From Pseudomonadales bacterium (GTDB taxonomy: Bacteria > Pseudomonadota > Gammaproteobacteria > Pseudomonadales > Azotimanducaceae): a stretch of DNA of 47,350 bases. This document shows positions 1 through 7,248 of this stretch, piece by piece (positions within the stretch are counted from its first letter, which is position 1; every line of letters begins with the position of its first letter). Location: contig JANQMF010000088.1 of the NCBI GenBank assembly GCA_028280225.1, positions 1 through 47,350 on the forward strand. Reading direction: 5' to 3'. The notes beneath the pieces were generated by a model. It did no database searches. It worked only from the letters and a program-made list of their open reading frames with translations, and was not told the origin of the DNA. A program made the translations under genes and the position numbers.

Positions 1-1203
1 AGAATTTTTGATGAACACCGGTCTATTTCTGAATCCCGCCAAGTCACCCGCAGAAAGAATGCCGGCACCGACCGCCGGTCCGAACAATTCTCGATACCAC
101 GTGGCGTAGTCCCTGGCGATGACGATGCCTGGGTTCTCTCCATTGAGGACTTTCTCAACACTTTTCTTCACCTCCTGAAAAGCTTGCCAGTACCCGCGCG
201 CCGCTAGCGCATCCGCTTTCTCGCGATCCTCTTCATCAATTTCAGGTTTCCAGTTGCCGGAAGCAACTTGTTTAATGAGGACTTCACTGACTCGATACCC
301 TTCAATGGACAATGAGTGGTACGCATCAGAGACATACTTTTCTTCTATCTCTGTGAGGTAGGCTACCTGATCACTGATCTTGCCTGGTGAGGTTGGGAAG
401 TGTGTAATCACATCAGGCCGCATCACTTCCCACATCACTTTTAGTCGATTTACGTAAGGAGAGATTTGGCGTGGCGTGAAGGACGAAGGTGTCTTGTCTT
501 TAAAAGGGTCGCTTGGATTGACCGTGTACCCAGCACGTTTCATTGTATCGATTATGTTGTTCGCGATGCCCTCACGGCCGATGTTTCGATATGCGCCTGC
601 TAACCGTCCCGCAACCACACTGTGCCCGCCCTCAAGTAGACGCCGAAGTAATTCGGTAATGTCAATCAGCATCGCTAGCGCTGCGCGCATATCCATGGGT
701 CGAGAAATGTAGTGCGCCTTAGGCACAGCTATTAGCGCAACGTGCAAACGCATGATTCGCAGCCCATCTATGACCTCAATGTCACTATCTTCAGGCGGTG
801 GTAAGCGCAAATCTAAGATAGACGTTTCGAATAGAAGGTCGACGGGTTTGTTGCCGCCCTTGGATGACCGCATGATGAGTTGTTGGGGTACGTTCCAGTT
901 GCCGGTTTTAATCGCAATGGAAAGCTCAGCGGATAAACACCAATCAGTCCCGAAGCGATCATTTAGATAATCCGCGCAATATCCCCAATACGACGCATAC
1001 CAAGCCGTACTGTCACCAGCGGCATCGTCCGGACGCGTTGGGACGTACCAACCTTTCATCACTTCGCGAATAAAGCCGTTTTGCAAAAGCCGTTCTCGGT
1101 GTGTACGCGTCATGTTACTGGAGCGAATGGCATGTACACCCTTGTCCTGTAGCAATTTCAGCGCATGCAGTGATTCAGCTAATTTTTGAGGGGGCGTCGC
1201 CAC
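1..1203 (-). CDS. Fic-family protein with AbiEi-like winged-helix N-terminus (partial, C-terminus off the left edge)
   Basis: Minus-strand frame open from a GTG at 1203 to the window edge (401 codons). The start is chosen because GGAGG lies 6 nt upstream and an in-frame TAA lies 12 codons upstream. Residues about 8-60 look like a winged-helix/AbiEi-type domain (HRERLLQNGFI, EVMKGWYVP), followed by the conserved stretch with WCLSAELSIAI. Around residue 297 is SLSIEG, which fits the inhibitory-helix motif (S/T)xxxE(G/N) that precedes the catalytic core in class II Fic proteins. Fic enzymes usually transfer AMP from ATP to hydroxyl side chains of target proteins. The catalytic HxFxDGNGR motif is expected about 70-110 residues further on, outside the window, so activity cannot be judged. 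The family resembles proteins annotated as cell filamentation protein Fic. The gene stands alone here and reads away from the TetR gene. Confidence 0.85.
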   Translation of the reverse strand, partial: MATPPQKLAESLHALKLLQDKGVHAIRSSNMTRTHRERLLQNGFIREVMKGWYVPTRPDDAAGDSTAWYASYWGYCADYLNDRFGTDWCLSAELSIAIKTGNWNVPQQLIMRSSKGGNKPVDLLFETSILDLRLPPPEDSDIEVIDGLRIMRLHVALIAVPKAHYISRPMDMRAALAMLIDITELLRRLLEGGHSVVAGRLAGAYRNIGREGIANNIIDTMKRAGYTVNPSDPFKDKTPSSFTPRQISPYVNRLKVMWEVMRPDVITHFPTSPGKISDQVAYLTEIEEKYVSDAYHSLSIEGYRVSEVLIKQVASGNWKPEIDEEDREKADALAARGYWQAFQEVKKSVEKVLNGENPGIVIARDYATWYRELFGPAVGAGILSAGDLAGFRNRPVFIKNS

Positions 1204-1227
1204 GTGCGACCTCCGCAGCAATCCACT

Positions 1228-1323
1228 ATTACTAGGTTATCGCGTTCTACTATATTTAGGTTATTATGTCAAATTATGATTAGGTTAATGTGCTTCACAA
1301 TTATTCGGTTATTGTGCGAAAGC
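1228..1323. repeat. Four imperfect 24-bp direct repeats upstream of fic
   Basis: Units at 1228-1251, 1252-1275, 1276-1299 and 1300-1323 share the core GGTTA at exactly 24-bp spacing (GGTTA begins at 1235, 1259, 1283 and 1307). The flanking consensus is roughly ATnATTaGGTTATTGTGC. Neither the preceding nor the following 24 bp fits the pattern, so the array has four copies. It overlaps the predicted fic promoter. A 24-bp period is a little over two helical turns, so bound proteins would lie at a slowly rotating face. An operator array for the Fic protein's own winged-helix domain is the simplest reading, but this is inference. Confidence 0.7.
1244..1272 (-). promoter_or_regulatory. Predicted sigma-70 promoter of fic, inside the repeat array
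   Basis: On the minus strand a perfect -35 TTGACA lies at 1272-1267. A weak -10 TAGAAC lies at 1249-1244 after a 17-nt spacer. The distance to the GTG start at 1203 is normal. The -35 falls in the second repeat and the -10 in the first, so protein bound at the repeats would block RNA polymerase. The -10 matches only 4 of 6 positions. Confidence 0.4.
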
Positions 1324-1465
1324 ACAGCGCACACGGGTCCACATCAGCCGTCAACCGCAGGCCTTTTCGGCTAAAGGACGCTAACCCCGAGGCACTTCGC
1401 CAGCGCTAGAGGCGCATGCGCTTCAGAGACCGCGTCCTCAACAAACCAGGAACAAAGTGAGTGAA

Positions 1466-2089
1466 CTAATTAAGACCCCCCTTCAACAACCCATTAAGCA
1501 GCAAGTCACACACTTTATTCGCATGAGCGTTCACAAAAGCTTCCTCCCGGGGATTAAAGCCAAACAGACTTTCACATTCCGCTTCAACATCAAACACCAG
1601 GGTGGCCGCGCCGATAAAAATGTACATGGTATGAGCATCCAGGGTGCCCATTAGTTTTTCCATCCAGCGCACCCGTGGCCGCACACAGTTTTCCACCAGA
1701 TACTCCAGCCGCCAGGTCTGGGCCTTGCCCTCCTGAATAATCAGGCGGCTGATTTCCGGATGGGCGGCGCTGTGTTGAATAAAGGCGGTCATGTGTGCGC
1801 GAATTTGAGCTTCTTTGCTCAATCCCTGCAGTGCCGCTTCAGCGGCCGGGGGTAAACCCGGCAGGTTTTCGAAAATGCGTTTGGCCACGGCCTTCCACAG
1901 CACCTCCTTACTGTCGAAGTGATAAGCCACCAGGCCCCGCTTGGTTTGGCTCGCCTCTTCAATCGCCCGTACCGAAACCCCTTCAAACCCTTGGGTTGAG
2001 AAGAGTTCGACTCCGGCGTTGAGAATGGCTTCCTTGGTTTCTTCAGCACGCTTTTGGGGCGCGCGCTGGCGTGGTTTTGCTGTTGGCAT
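1466..2089 (-). CDS. TetR/AcrR-family transcriptional regulator
   Basis: A 207-residue protein, the usual TetR size. Residues about 13-62 form the TetR DNA-binding domain: a first helix AILNAGVELFSTQGF, then the helix-turn-helix with VSVRAIEEASQTKRG and the family hallmark YHFDSKEVLW. The rest is a helical ligand/dimer domain with no recognisable ligand signature. It is divergent from the lipoprotein/cytochrome b561 pair across 70 bp of AT-rich DNA, a layout in which TetR repressors commonly control both themselves and the divergent genes. That target is inferred from position. The ATG at 2089 has no strong ribosome binding site. Confidence 0.9.
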   Translation of the reverse strand: MPTAKPRQRAPQKRAEETKEAILNAGVELFSTQGFEGVSVRAIEEASQTKRGLVAYHFDSKEVLWKAVAKRIFENLPGLPPAAEAALQGLSKEAQIRAHMTAFIQHSAAHPEISRLIIQEGKAQTWRLEYLVENCVRPRVRWMEKLMGTLDAHTMYIFIGAATLVFDVEAECESLFGFNPREEAFVNAHANKVCDLLLNGLLKGGLN

Positions 2090-2159
2090 TAGTATATTTG
2101 CATTTGTGCGTAAATTCTGATTTTATATTAGCACTATTGCGAAATTAATTCTGCTAAAT

Positions 2160-2603
2160 ATGCGATACTTTATTGCCTCCCGGTTACGGGGTCGAGGGTC
2201 TTTTTTGCAGAGCCTGACCCTGGGTTTGGCCCTGGCCGGTTGCGGTGGTCCCATTCTCATGCTGCCGGGTGGGGAGCTGTCCGGTACCGAGATAAATGAA
2301 CCGATCGAAGACTGGAGTTTTGTCGACACACAGTTTGTTGAGTTGGAAACCCACGTCGACAAGCCCCGGTCGGTGCAGCTTAACTATGTGGTCCGCGAAG
2401 GTCAGCTTTATCTTGATCCCGCGGAGGGCAAAACCTGGCTCGACGAACTGCGCCGCAACCCGAAGGTTCGCGTGCGCTTTGGCGAAAAAATTTATCCGGT
2501 GGTGGCTGTGCTGGTGGGTGAACCGGGACAGCTTGAGGGTTTTGATGCGGACCGTTACATCTACCGGCTCGATTCTGTGCCTCCGGCGGGGAGGGCGCGA
2601 TGA
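2160..2603 (+). CDS. Exported lipoprotein with PNPOx-like (split beta-barrel) fold, function unknown
   Basis: 147 residues. The N-terminus has basic residues, a hydrophobic run and a lipobox (LALAGC, Cys about 27), so it is probably lipidated and held at the periplasmic face. The mature part (ELETHV, PRSVQLNYVV, LYLDPAEGKTWLDEL, NPKVRVRFGEKIYPV) resembles small proteins related to pyridoxamine-phosphate-oxidase or deazaflavin-dependent nitroreductase barrels. No cofactor ligand can be assigned, and a flavin or heme role would be speculation. Its stop overlaps the start of the cytochrome b561 gene (ATGA), so the two are translationally coupled and may work together at the membrane. Probably controlled by the divergent TetR protein. 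Confidence 0.75.
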   Translation: MRYFIASRLRGRGSFLQSLTLGLALAGCGGPILMLPGGELSGTEINEPIEDWSFVDTQFVELETHVDKPRSVQLNYVVREGQLYLDPAEGKTWLDELRRNPKVRVRFGEKIYPVVAVLVGEPGQLEGFDADRYIYRLDSVPPAGRAR

Positions 2604-3154
2604 AGGACCCGGCCGGTGCCCTCGATTACTCTGTGGGCCAGAAAATTGTGCACTGGCTGATGGCCATTCTGATTACCCTGGATCTGTTTGTGGCGCAAAA
2701 ATTTGGCAATCCTCTGGAGCTGGCGGACCGGCTGGAATCCCGGGCGGATCACGGTTCGCTGGGCACCATTGTCGCCGTGCTGTTTGTTATCCGCCTTTAT
2801 CTGCGCTGGCGGCACGGCGCCCCACCCTTGCCCGGCACCATGTCACCCTGGCAAACCACTGCGGCCAGGTGGGGTCATGGGGCCCTTTATTTTCTTATCG
2901 GCTTTTTGATTTTTAGCGGTGTCGCAACGGCCGTTAATGCCACCGCCCCTATTCCACTGTTTGGTTCTTTTGACATCACCTTGGGTCAGGTGGATGACAC
3001 CACCTTTATATTCTTGCGCCAGTTTCACGAGTTTGCCACCCAGGCCGTAATTGCACTGGTGGCTATTCATGTGCTTGCGGCTCTTTACCACTGGCTGATT
3101 GCCGGGGACGATACCACGCAAAAAATGTTGAAATTCTGGTCTAGCCGGGCTTAG
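2600..3154 (+). CDS. Cytochrome b561-family di-heme membrane protein
   Basis: 184 residues with four membrane spans. Candidate heme-ligand histidines sit in KIVHWLM (His18), RADHGSLG (His51), WGHGALYF and HEFATQAV/AIHVLAALYHW near the C-terminus, the spacing of the bacterial b561 family (YodB/CybB type). Such proteins pass electrons between quinol and periplasmic acceptors. It overlaps the upstream lipoprotein gene by 4 nt, suggesting that lipoprotein as its redox or assembly partner. The family call is firm; the electron partner is inferred. Confidence 0.88.
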   Translation: MKDPAGALDYSVGQKIVHWLMAILITLDLFVAQKFGNPLELADRLESRADHGSLGTIVAVLFVIRLYLRWRHGAPPLPGTMSPWQTTAARWGHGALYFLIGFLIFSGVATAVNATAPIPLFGSFDITLGQVDDTTFIFLRQFHEFATQAVIALVAIHVLAALYHWLIAGDDTTQKMLKFWSSRA

Positions 3155-3189
3155 ACAGGGTTTGCACGACATGTGTTATAGCGGAGGAT

Positions 3190-3207
3190 GGCGGGTGCGT
3201 ACCCGCC
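3190..3207. other. GC-rich perfect hairpin between convergent genes
   Basis: A 7-bp perfect stem (GGCGGGT with ACCCGCC) closes a GCGT loop between the stop of the cytochrome b561 gene and the stop of the minus-strand gene at 3232. There is no T-run on either side, so it is not a standard rho-independent terminator. It could still act as a transcript 3'-end structure for both genes. Confidence 0.4.
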
Positions 3208-3231
3208 CCCGCCCCGCCCTAACGTTGTTAA

Positions 3232-3885
3232 CTAAAGCTCCTGCGCAAATAGGACGTTAACCAGGGTTCCGGTTGGATCCTGGCCCGCCTCTGCAAAGAA
3301 CTTCTGAAATTCCTCGCTTGGCCCGGCATCACGGTTCTTGGCATAGTGGGCCAAGTCATCGTAGGAGGTCAGGTAAACCATCTGATTCATGCTGTTCACC
3401 CCCACCGCCACATGGACCCCGTCCTTTTTGTGGATAGCCTGGGCTTTAAGGCCGTTTTCGATCAGGTCCGGCAAGCGGCCTTGTACGGGTTGCCAGACAT
3501 AGGTTTCAAACACCGTGCCGATCTTTTCGCTGGGAGAGATGATGTCCAGCATCACCATACCCAGATACTCTGACCATCCGCCGCTTTGGGTGGCGGCAAC
3601 CAATTTCTGCACCTTGGCATCTTTTGCCGACTTGGCGTTAAACTCCGCCCATGCCGCCCAGTTGTCAAAACGGGTGGAGTACACCATCGTCCCGTTCGCC
3701 GACTGCAAGATGCGCACGTCCGCGCCTAGTTTTTCATGTAAAGGTTTATACTTTGCCGCGCTTTCCAGCATGGTGGGCAAATTTCCGGGTGTGGCTTTCC
3801 AATTGGTCACCACAAGTACCTCAGCTTGAATGGCCTGACTGCAGAACAAACCCAAGGCTGTGATCATCATAATTAACTTCTTCAC
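3232..3885 (-). CDS. Secreted two-repeat NIPSNAP-like (dimeric alpha/beta barrel) protein
   Basis: 217 residues with a clear Sec signal peptide (MKKLIMMITALGLFCSQAIQA, cleavage near Ala21). The mature protein has two similar halves. Each has a hydrophobic strand (VLVVTNWKATPG; GTVFETYVWQPVQG), a helix starting near a Leu-Pro pair, and a strand ending in MVYSTRFDNWAAWA or MVYLTSYDDLAHYA. This internal duplication is typical of NIPSNAP/ferredoxin-like dimeric barrels. The function is unknown. It is divergent from the membrane-bound winged-helix regulator at 4063, so it could be its target or an extracytoplasmic partner; that is inference. Confidence 0.75.
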   Translation of the reverse strand: MKKLIMMITALGLFCSQAIQAEVLVVTNWKATPGNLPTMLESAAKYKPLHEKLGADVRILQSANGTMVYSTRFDNWAAWAEFNAKSAKDAKVQKLVAATQSGGWSEYLGMVMLDIISPSEKIGTVFETYVWQPVQGRLPDLIENGLKAQAIHKKDGVHVAVGVNSMNQMVYLTSYDDLAHYAKNRDAGPSEEFQKFFAEAGQDPTGTLVNVLFAQEL

Positions 3886-4062
3886 TTTGCGTAGCTCCCT
3901 ATCATTGTGAATTTTTGTGTCTACTGCCCTGTTGAGGCTACTCCTTGCGCAGGGGTTTTTTTACTAATCCCGGCTGAAGAAAGGCTGATGTTTTCCTGAA
4001 ACCACGTCTTTTTGCTTCTTGTCCCGGGTGCAAAGAGCGGTTAATTTCTGTATCAGGGTATT

Positions 4063-5685
4063 GTGTGTGGGGTGGGGGCTGTGCATGAAGACCTGAAATT
4101 TGGGGATTGGCTGGTCTATCCAAATCTAGGCCTGGTTTCCCGGGGCGGACAACAGCGCAAGCTGGAACGCAAGGCCATGGAGGTGCTGGTCTTTCTGCTC
4201 TCCCGTCCGGGTGAGGTGGTCTCGGTGCAAACCATACGGGAGCATGTCTGGGCCGGTCGCGTGGTGGAGGAAAACTCGGTACATCGCCGGATTTCTCAGT
4301 TGCGCAAAATGCTTGACGATGATGCCCACAACCCAAGATATATTGCCAGTCTGCCCCGGCGGGGTTACCGGACTTTGGCAACGGTCACCCCCCTAGCCAA
4401 GGCCCAGGCGCCCGTTGATACCCGTCCCGCATACATCCTGCCGGCTTTTTGGACCGGGGTGTGGGATAAGTGGGTGACTAACCCATCCGGGGTTCACGCC
4501 AACGGTGTGCCTGCCGCTTTGAATCCCTGGAGTGCAAGTCTGATGTGGTTTCATCAGATCGTGCTGAATGCCCCGGGCAGAATTGCCACCATCAGCGCGG
4601 CGGCATTGGCTGTGGTCCTGGCGGCGGTGCTTTTGTCAGCCCACCAACCTCCTCCGGGCAGCCTGCTATTCTGGCAGCTACTTGTTCTGCCGGGCCTGAT
4701 CCCTGTGTGGTTTATGCTGGCGCGCCGGTTTTTCCATCCTGGTTATCATCCTGCTGGGACAGGCGATCTGGTTGAACAGGTGGTCAGCAATCCAACCTGG
4801 CCCCTGGCTGCTGTGTGCATCAATGTGTTGTTGAATGTCTTTTTATCCGTGCTGGGTGTGTTGGCACCCTGGGCGCATTCGGCTTCCGTTTTGGCGGGCG
4901 GGGGATATCTGCTGTTACAAATTGTGCTGATTCAGCTTGTTGTGCTGACCGCCCTGTATGTTGTTGCGCTGACAACCGCGTTCAGACGAACGCTCCGTGT
5001 TGATCATGCCGTTACAAGCCCCGGGACGTCTGAACTCAAACTCAACTTTACAGATCCGGACCGGCGGTTTGGTTTGGGCCGGCTGTCCGCGCTGCTTAAC
5101 ACTCTTATTGGTATCTGCCTGGCCGGGGGGTTTTCCCTGTTGGTCTATCGATATCTTACCGTTGATCGTCGGCAGGTTGCCGGGTGGGCTGATCAGCTAA
5201 GTTGTTCTGTTGGCGGAAACCACCCGGCCTGTGAGATGACCTTTGACTCAAGCCTGTCTTTTATGTCGTTTCAACAGCCGCTGCTGTTTTTGTTGGCCGT
5301 CGTCTGGTTCAGCTTTTTTTTATGGATTATGTGGCGTATGAACGTCAAGCTGCTGCCCTTCTCGATGCAGCGCGAAAACGAAGGACTTGTGGCCTATCTG
5401 CGCCACTTTTTACCGGAACAGGACCGCGCCAGGCACCCGGATGCCAGCCAGCTGGCGGCTCAGTTCAGAAGACAGGACAGCAGCCCCCTGGGTGACAGTC
5501 GCGTAGCCGACGCCCTCAGAGGCGGTTTTCTGATGTTTGGCCTGATGCTTTGCCCGGTGCTGCCGTCCTCCATGGCCCATCTGCTTGTTCTGGCTGTGCT
5601 GATCCTGGGTGCGGAATTGGGGTCCCGGGGATACCGGATGCTGCAAAAACATCTGTTATCCCGGGTGGACTTGTCCCTGACCTGA
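4063..5685 (+). CDS. CadC/ToxR-like winged-helix regulator fused to a multi-spanning membrane domain
   Basis: 540 residues. Residues about 10-108 form an OmpR/PhoB-type winged helix (LERKAMEVLVFLLSRPGEVV, VEENSVHRRISQLRKML, YIASLPRRGYRT), as in the CadC and ToxR regulators. Those usually have one membrane span and a periplasmic sensor. Here the rest contains about seven hydrophobic spans (near residues 170-195, 200-222, 247-272, 280-308, 345-370, 398-425 and 500-530), with a cytoplasmic helical stretch before the last. It therefore probably senses a signal in the membrane itself. The start could be GTG at 4063, 4072 or 4081; the G-rich tract gives no decisive ribosome binding site. Tail-to-tail with the transglycosylase (7-nt gap). 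Confidence 0.8.
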   Translation: MCGVGAVHEDLKFGDWLVYPNLGLVSRGGQQRKLERKAMEVLVFLLSRPGEVVSVQTIREHVWAGRVVEENSVHRRISQLRKMLDDDAHNPRYIASLPRRGYRTLATVTPLAKAQAPVDTRPAYILPAFWTGVWDKWVTNPSGVHANGVPAALNPWSASLMWFHQIVLNAPGRIATISAAALAVVLAAVLLSAHQPPPGSLLFWQLLVLPGLIPVWFMLARRFFHPGYHPAGTGDLVEQVVSNPTWPLAAVCINVLLNVFLSVLGVLAPWAHSASVLAGGGYLLLQIVLIQLVVLTALYVVALTTAFRRTLRVDHAVTSPGTSELKLNFTDPDRRFGLGRLSALLNTLIGICLAGGFSLLVYRYLTVDRRQVAGWADQLSCSVGGNHPACEMTFDSSLSFMSFQQPLLFLLAVVWFSFFLWIMWRMNVKLLPFSMQRENEGLVAYLRHFLPEQDRARHPDASQLAAQFRRQDSSPLGDSRVADALRGGFLMFGLMLCPVLPSSMAHLLVLAVLILGAELGSRGYRMLQKHLLSRVDLSLT

Positions 5686-5692
5686 ACCTTGA

Positions 5693-6973
5693 TCAAGGCT
5701 GGGTGTGCAGATCACCGGTCACCTTGGCCAGCTCCGCCAGCACCACTTCGTGAGGAAATCCGTCGGCCAGCAAACCGTGATCCTGCTGGAACCGGCGGGT
5801 GGCTTTGCGTGTTCCAGGACCCAGCACGCCATCGGGCTTACCGGGATTGTAACCAAGCTGGGTAAGTTGTTCCTGTAGACGTGTCACCTGGGCGGTGGAC
5901 AGACGAATATCCGGCAACGGCGTGCTGAGCCGGCCGGCACCGGAAATCCTGTCGGCGAGCCGGCCTACAGATAGAGCATAAAATTCCGAGCGGTTCCATT
6001 TCATAATGATTTTGAAGTTGTCGTAAACGACAAAGGCCGGACCTTCAAAACCCGCCGGCAGGAGGATGGCGCTGCTGGCGTCCATGGCCGGCAGGGTTTT
6101 ACCAAATACATCTCTTACCCCCATGGCCGCCCACTCGGCCAGGGGCCGCCATTGATCACTGCCGGTTAAGCTGTAATCAAAACCCGCAGGCAATTTGACT
6201 TCCCTGCCCCAACGAAAGCCCCGTTGCCAGCCGATGCCTTGCAGATAGTGACCGGCGGAAGTCATGGCATCCGCCACACTGCCCACCAGATCAGCACGGT
6301 TGTCACCGTCACCGTCTTTGGCATGCGCAAGGTAGGTCGTGGGCATAAATTGCATATGCCCTATGGCACCTGCCCAGGATCCCACTAACTTGTCCGGGCT
6401 CATGTGGCCTTCGTCGACAATCTTCAAGGTGGCCATAAGTTGGGTTTTAAAAAACTCACTGCGCCGGGAATCACAAGCCAGGGTGACCAGGGCGCTGGGG
6501 ATGTACAGACTGCCAAAATATCTGCCAAAGTTGGTCTCCAGCCCCCAGAACGCCATTAAATATTGGGCGGGCACACCACTATTTTGGCTGACTGCTTTAA
6601 GCAAATCCCGATGCTGGTACAACATCTGCCGGCCGGTTTGTACCCGGAAGGTGGTCACCCGCTTGTTGTAATAGTCGGCAAAGGTCTGTGTGAATTCCGG
6701 CTGGGTACGGTCGCTGGCGATCACCCGGGGTAAAGCCTCAACCTCTGCGAATACTGCGTCAACGGCAGTGTTGTTAATGCCCGCCGCCACTGCCTCCCCT
6801 CGTAATTGTGCAACGCACAAGTCAAAACTGGACTCGTCAGCCCGGACGGACTGAACAAAGCTCACAAGCCATATGGCTGCTAAACAGGAGTATGGGAATA
6901 AACGTCTTGCAACCGAAGGGTTGCGCAAAATACTTGCTTTCAAAGGGGGCGGCTGCCTCGTGTGTCTGGGCAT
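5693..6973 (-). CDS. Membrane-associated lytic murein transglycosylase, MltB family, with C-terminal peptidoglycan-binding domain
   Basis: The frame opens at 7066, but the ATG at 6973 (426 residues) gives a more credible export signal (RRLFPYSCLAAIWLVSFVQS ending at VRA). There is no lipobox Cys. The SLT_2 domain follows, with the catalytic Glu in WGLETNFGRYFG and the family signatures GSWAGAIGHMQFMPTTY and DGDGDNRADLVGS. A C-terminal PG_binding_1 domain (VTRLQEQLTQLGYNPG, PDGVLGPGTRKATRRFQQ) anchors it to the wall. The enzyme cuts the MurNAc-GlcNAc bond of peptidoglycan to leave 1,6-anhydroMurNAc. It is a single gene, convergent with the CadC-like regulator. Confidence 0.93.
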   Translation of the reverse strand: MPRHTRQPPPLKASILRNPSVARRLFPYSCLAAIWLVSFVQSVRADESSFDLCVAQLRGEAVAAGINNTAVDAVFAEVEALPRVIASDRTQPEFTQTFADYYNKRVTTFRVQTGRQMLYQHRDLLKAVSQNSGVPAQYLMAFWGLETNFGRYFGSLYIPSALVTLACDSRRSEFFKTQLMATLKIVDEGHMSPDKLVGSWAGAIGHMQFMPTTYLAHAKDGDGDNRADLVGSVADAMTSAGHYLQGIGWQRGFRWGREVKLPAGFDYSLTGSDQWRPLAEWAAMGVRDVFGKTLPAMDASSAILLPAGFEGPAFVVYDNFKIIMKWNRSEFYALSVGRLADRISGAGRLSTPLPDIRLSTAQVTRLQEQLTQLGYNPGKPDGVLGPGTRKATRRFQQDHGLLADGFPHEVVLAELAKVTGDLHTQP

Positions 6974-7248
6974 AACATAATTCAAGGGTGTTGGTGTCGG
7001 CAACCGGTGCGGTGTGAAAATCTTTTTGCACTTTTTCACCCCGCACAAGAAGATGTCTGAAATCATATATAAACTAAGACCTTAGCCGTAAGTAAGTCAT
7101 TACTTCACAGATAAAGTCAGATTGTCGTAAGCAGATCAGTTCTATTTTTGCAGCGCTTCGAGCATACTGTTTTGTGCCGTGGCTTAAGGGTCATGGCGTT
7201 GGGTCCCAACCTGCACCCGGCATGCCTCAACGGTATTGAGAATTTAAT

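Noticed and set aside
1228-1323. The 24-bp repeats as a CRISPR array or plasmid iterons
   Set aside because: The units are contiguous with no separate spacers, and imperfect along their length; no cas or rep gene is seen. An operator array fits better.
1370-1460. GTTAGCG and a GCGCATGCGC palindrome near 1380-1421 as an integron attC site
   Set aside because: The core and inverse-core elements do not pair at the required spacing, and no integrase is present.
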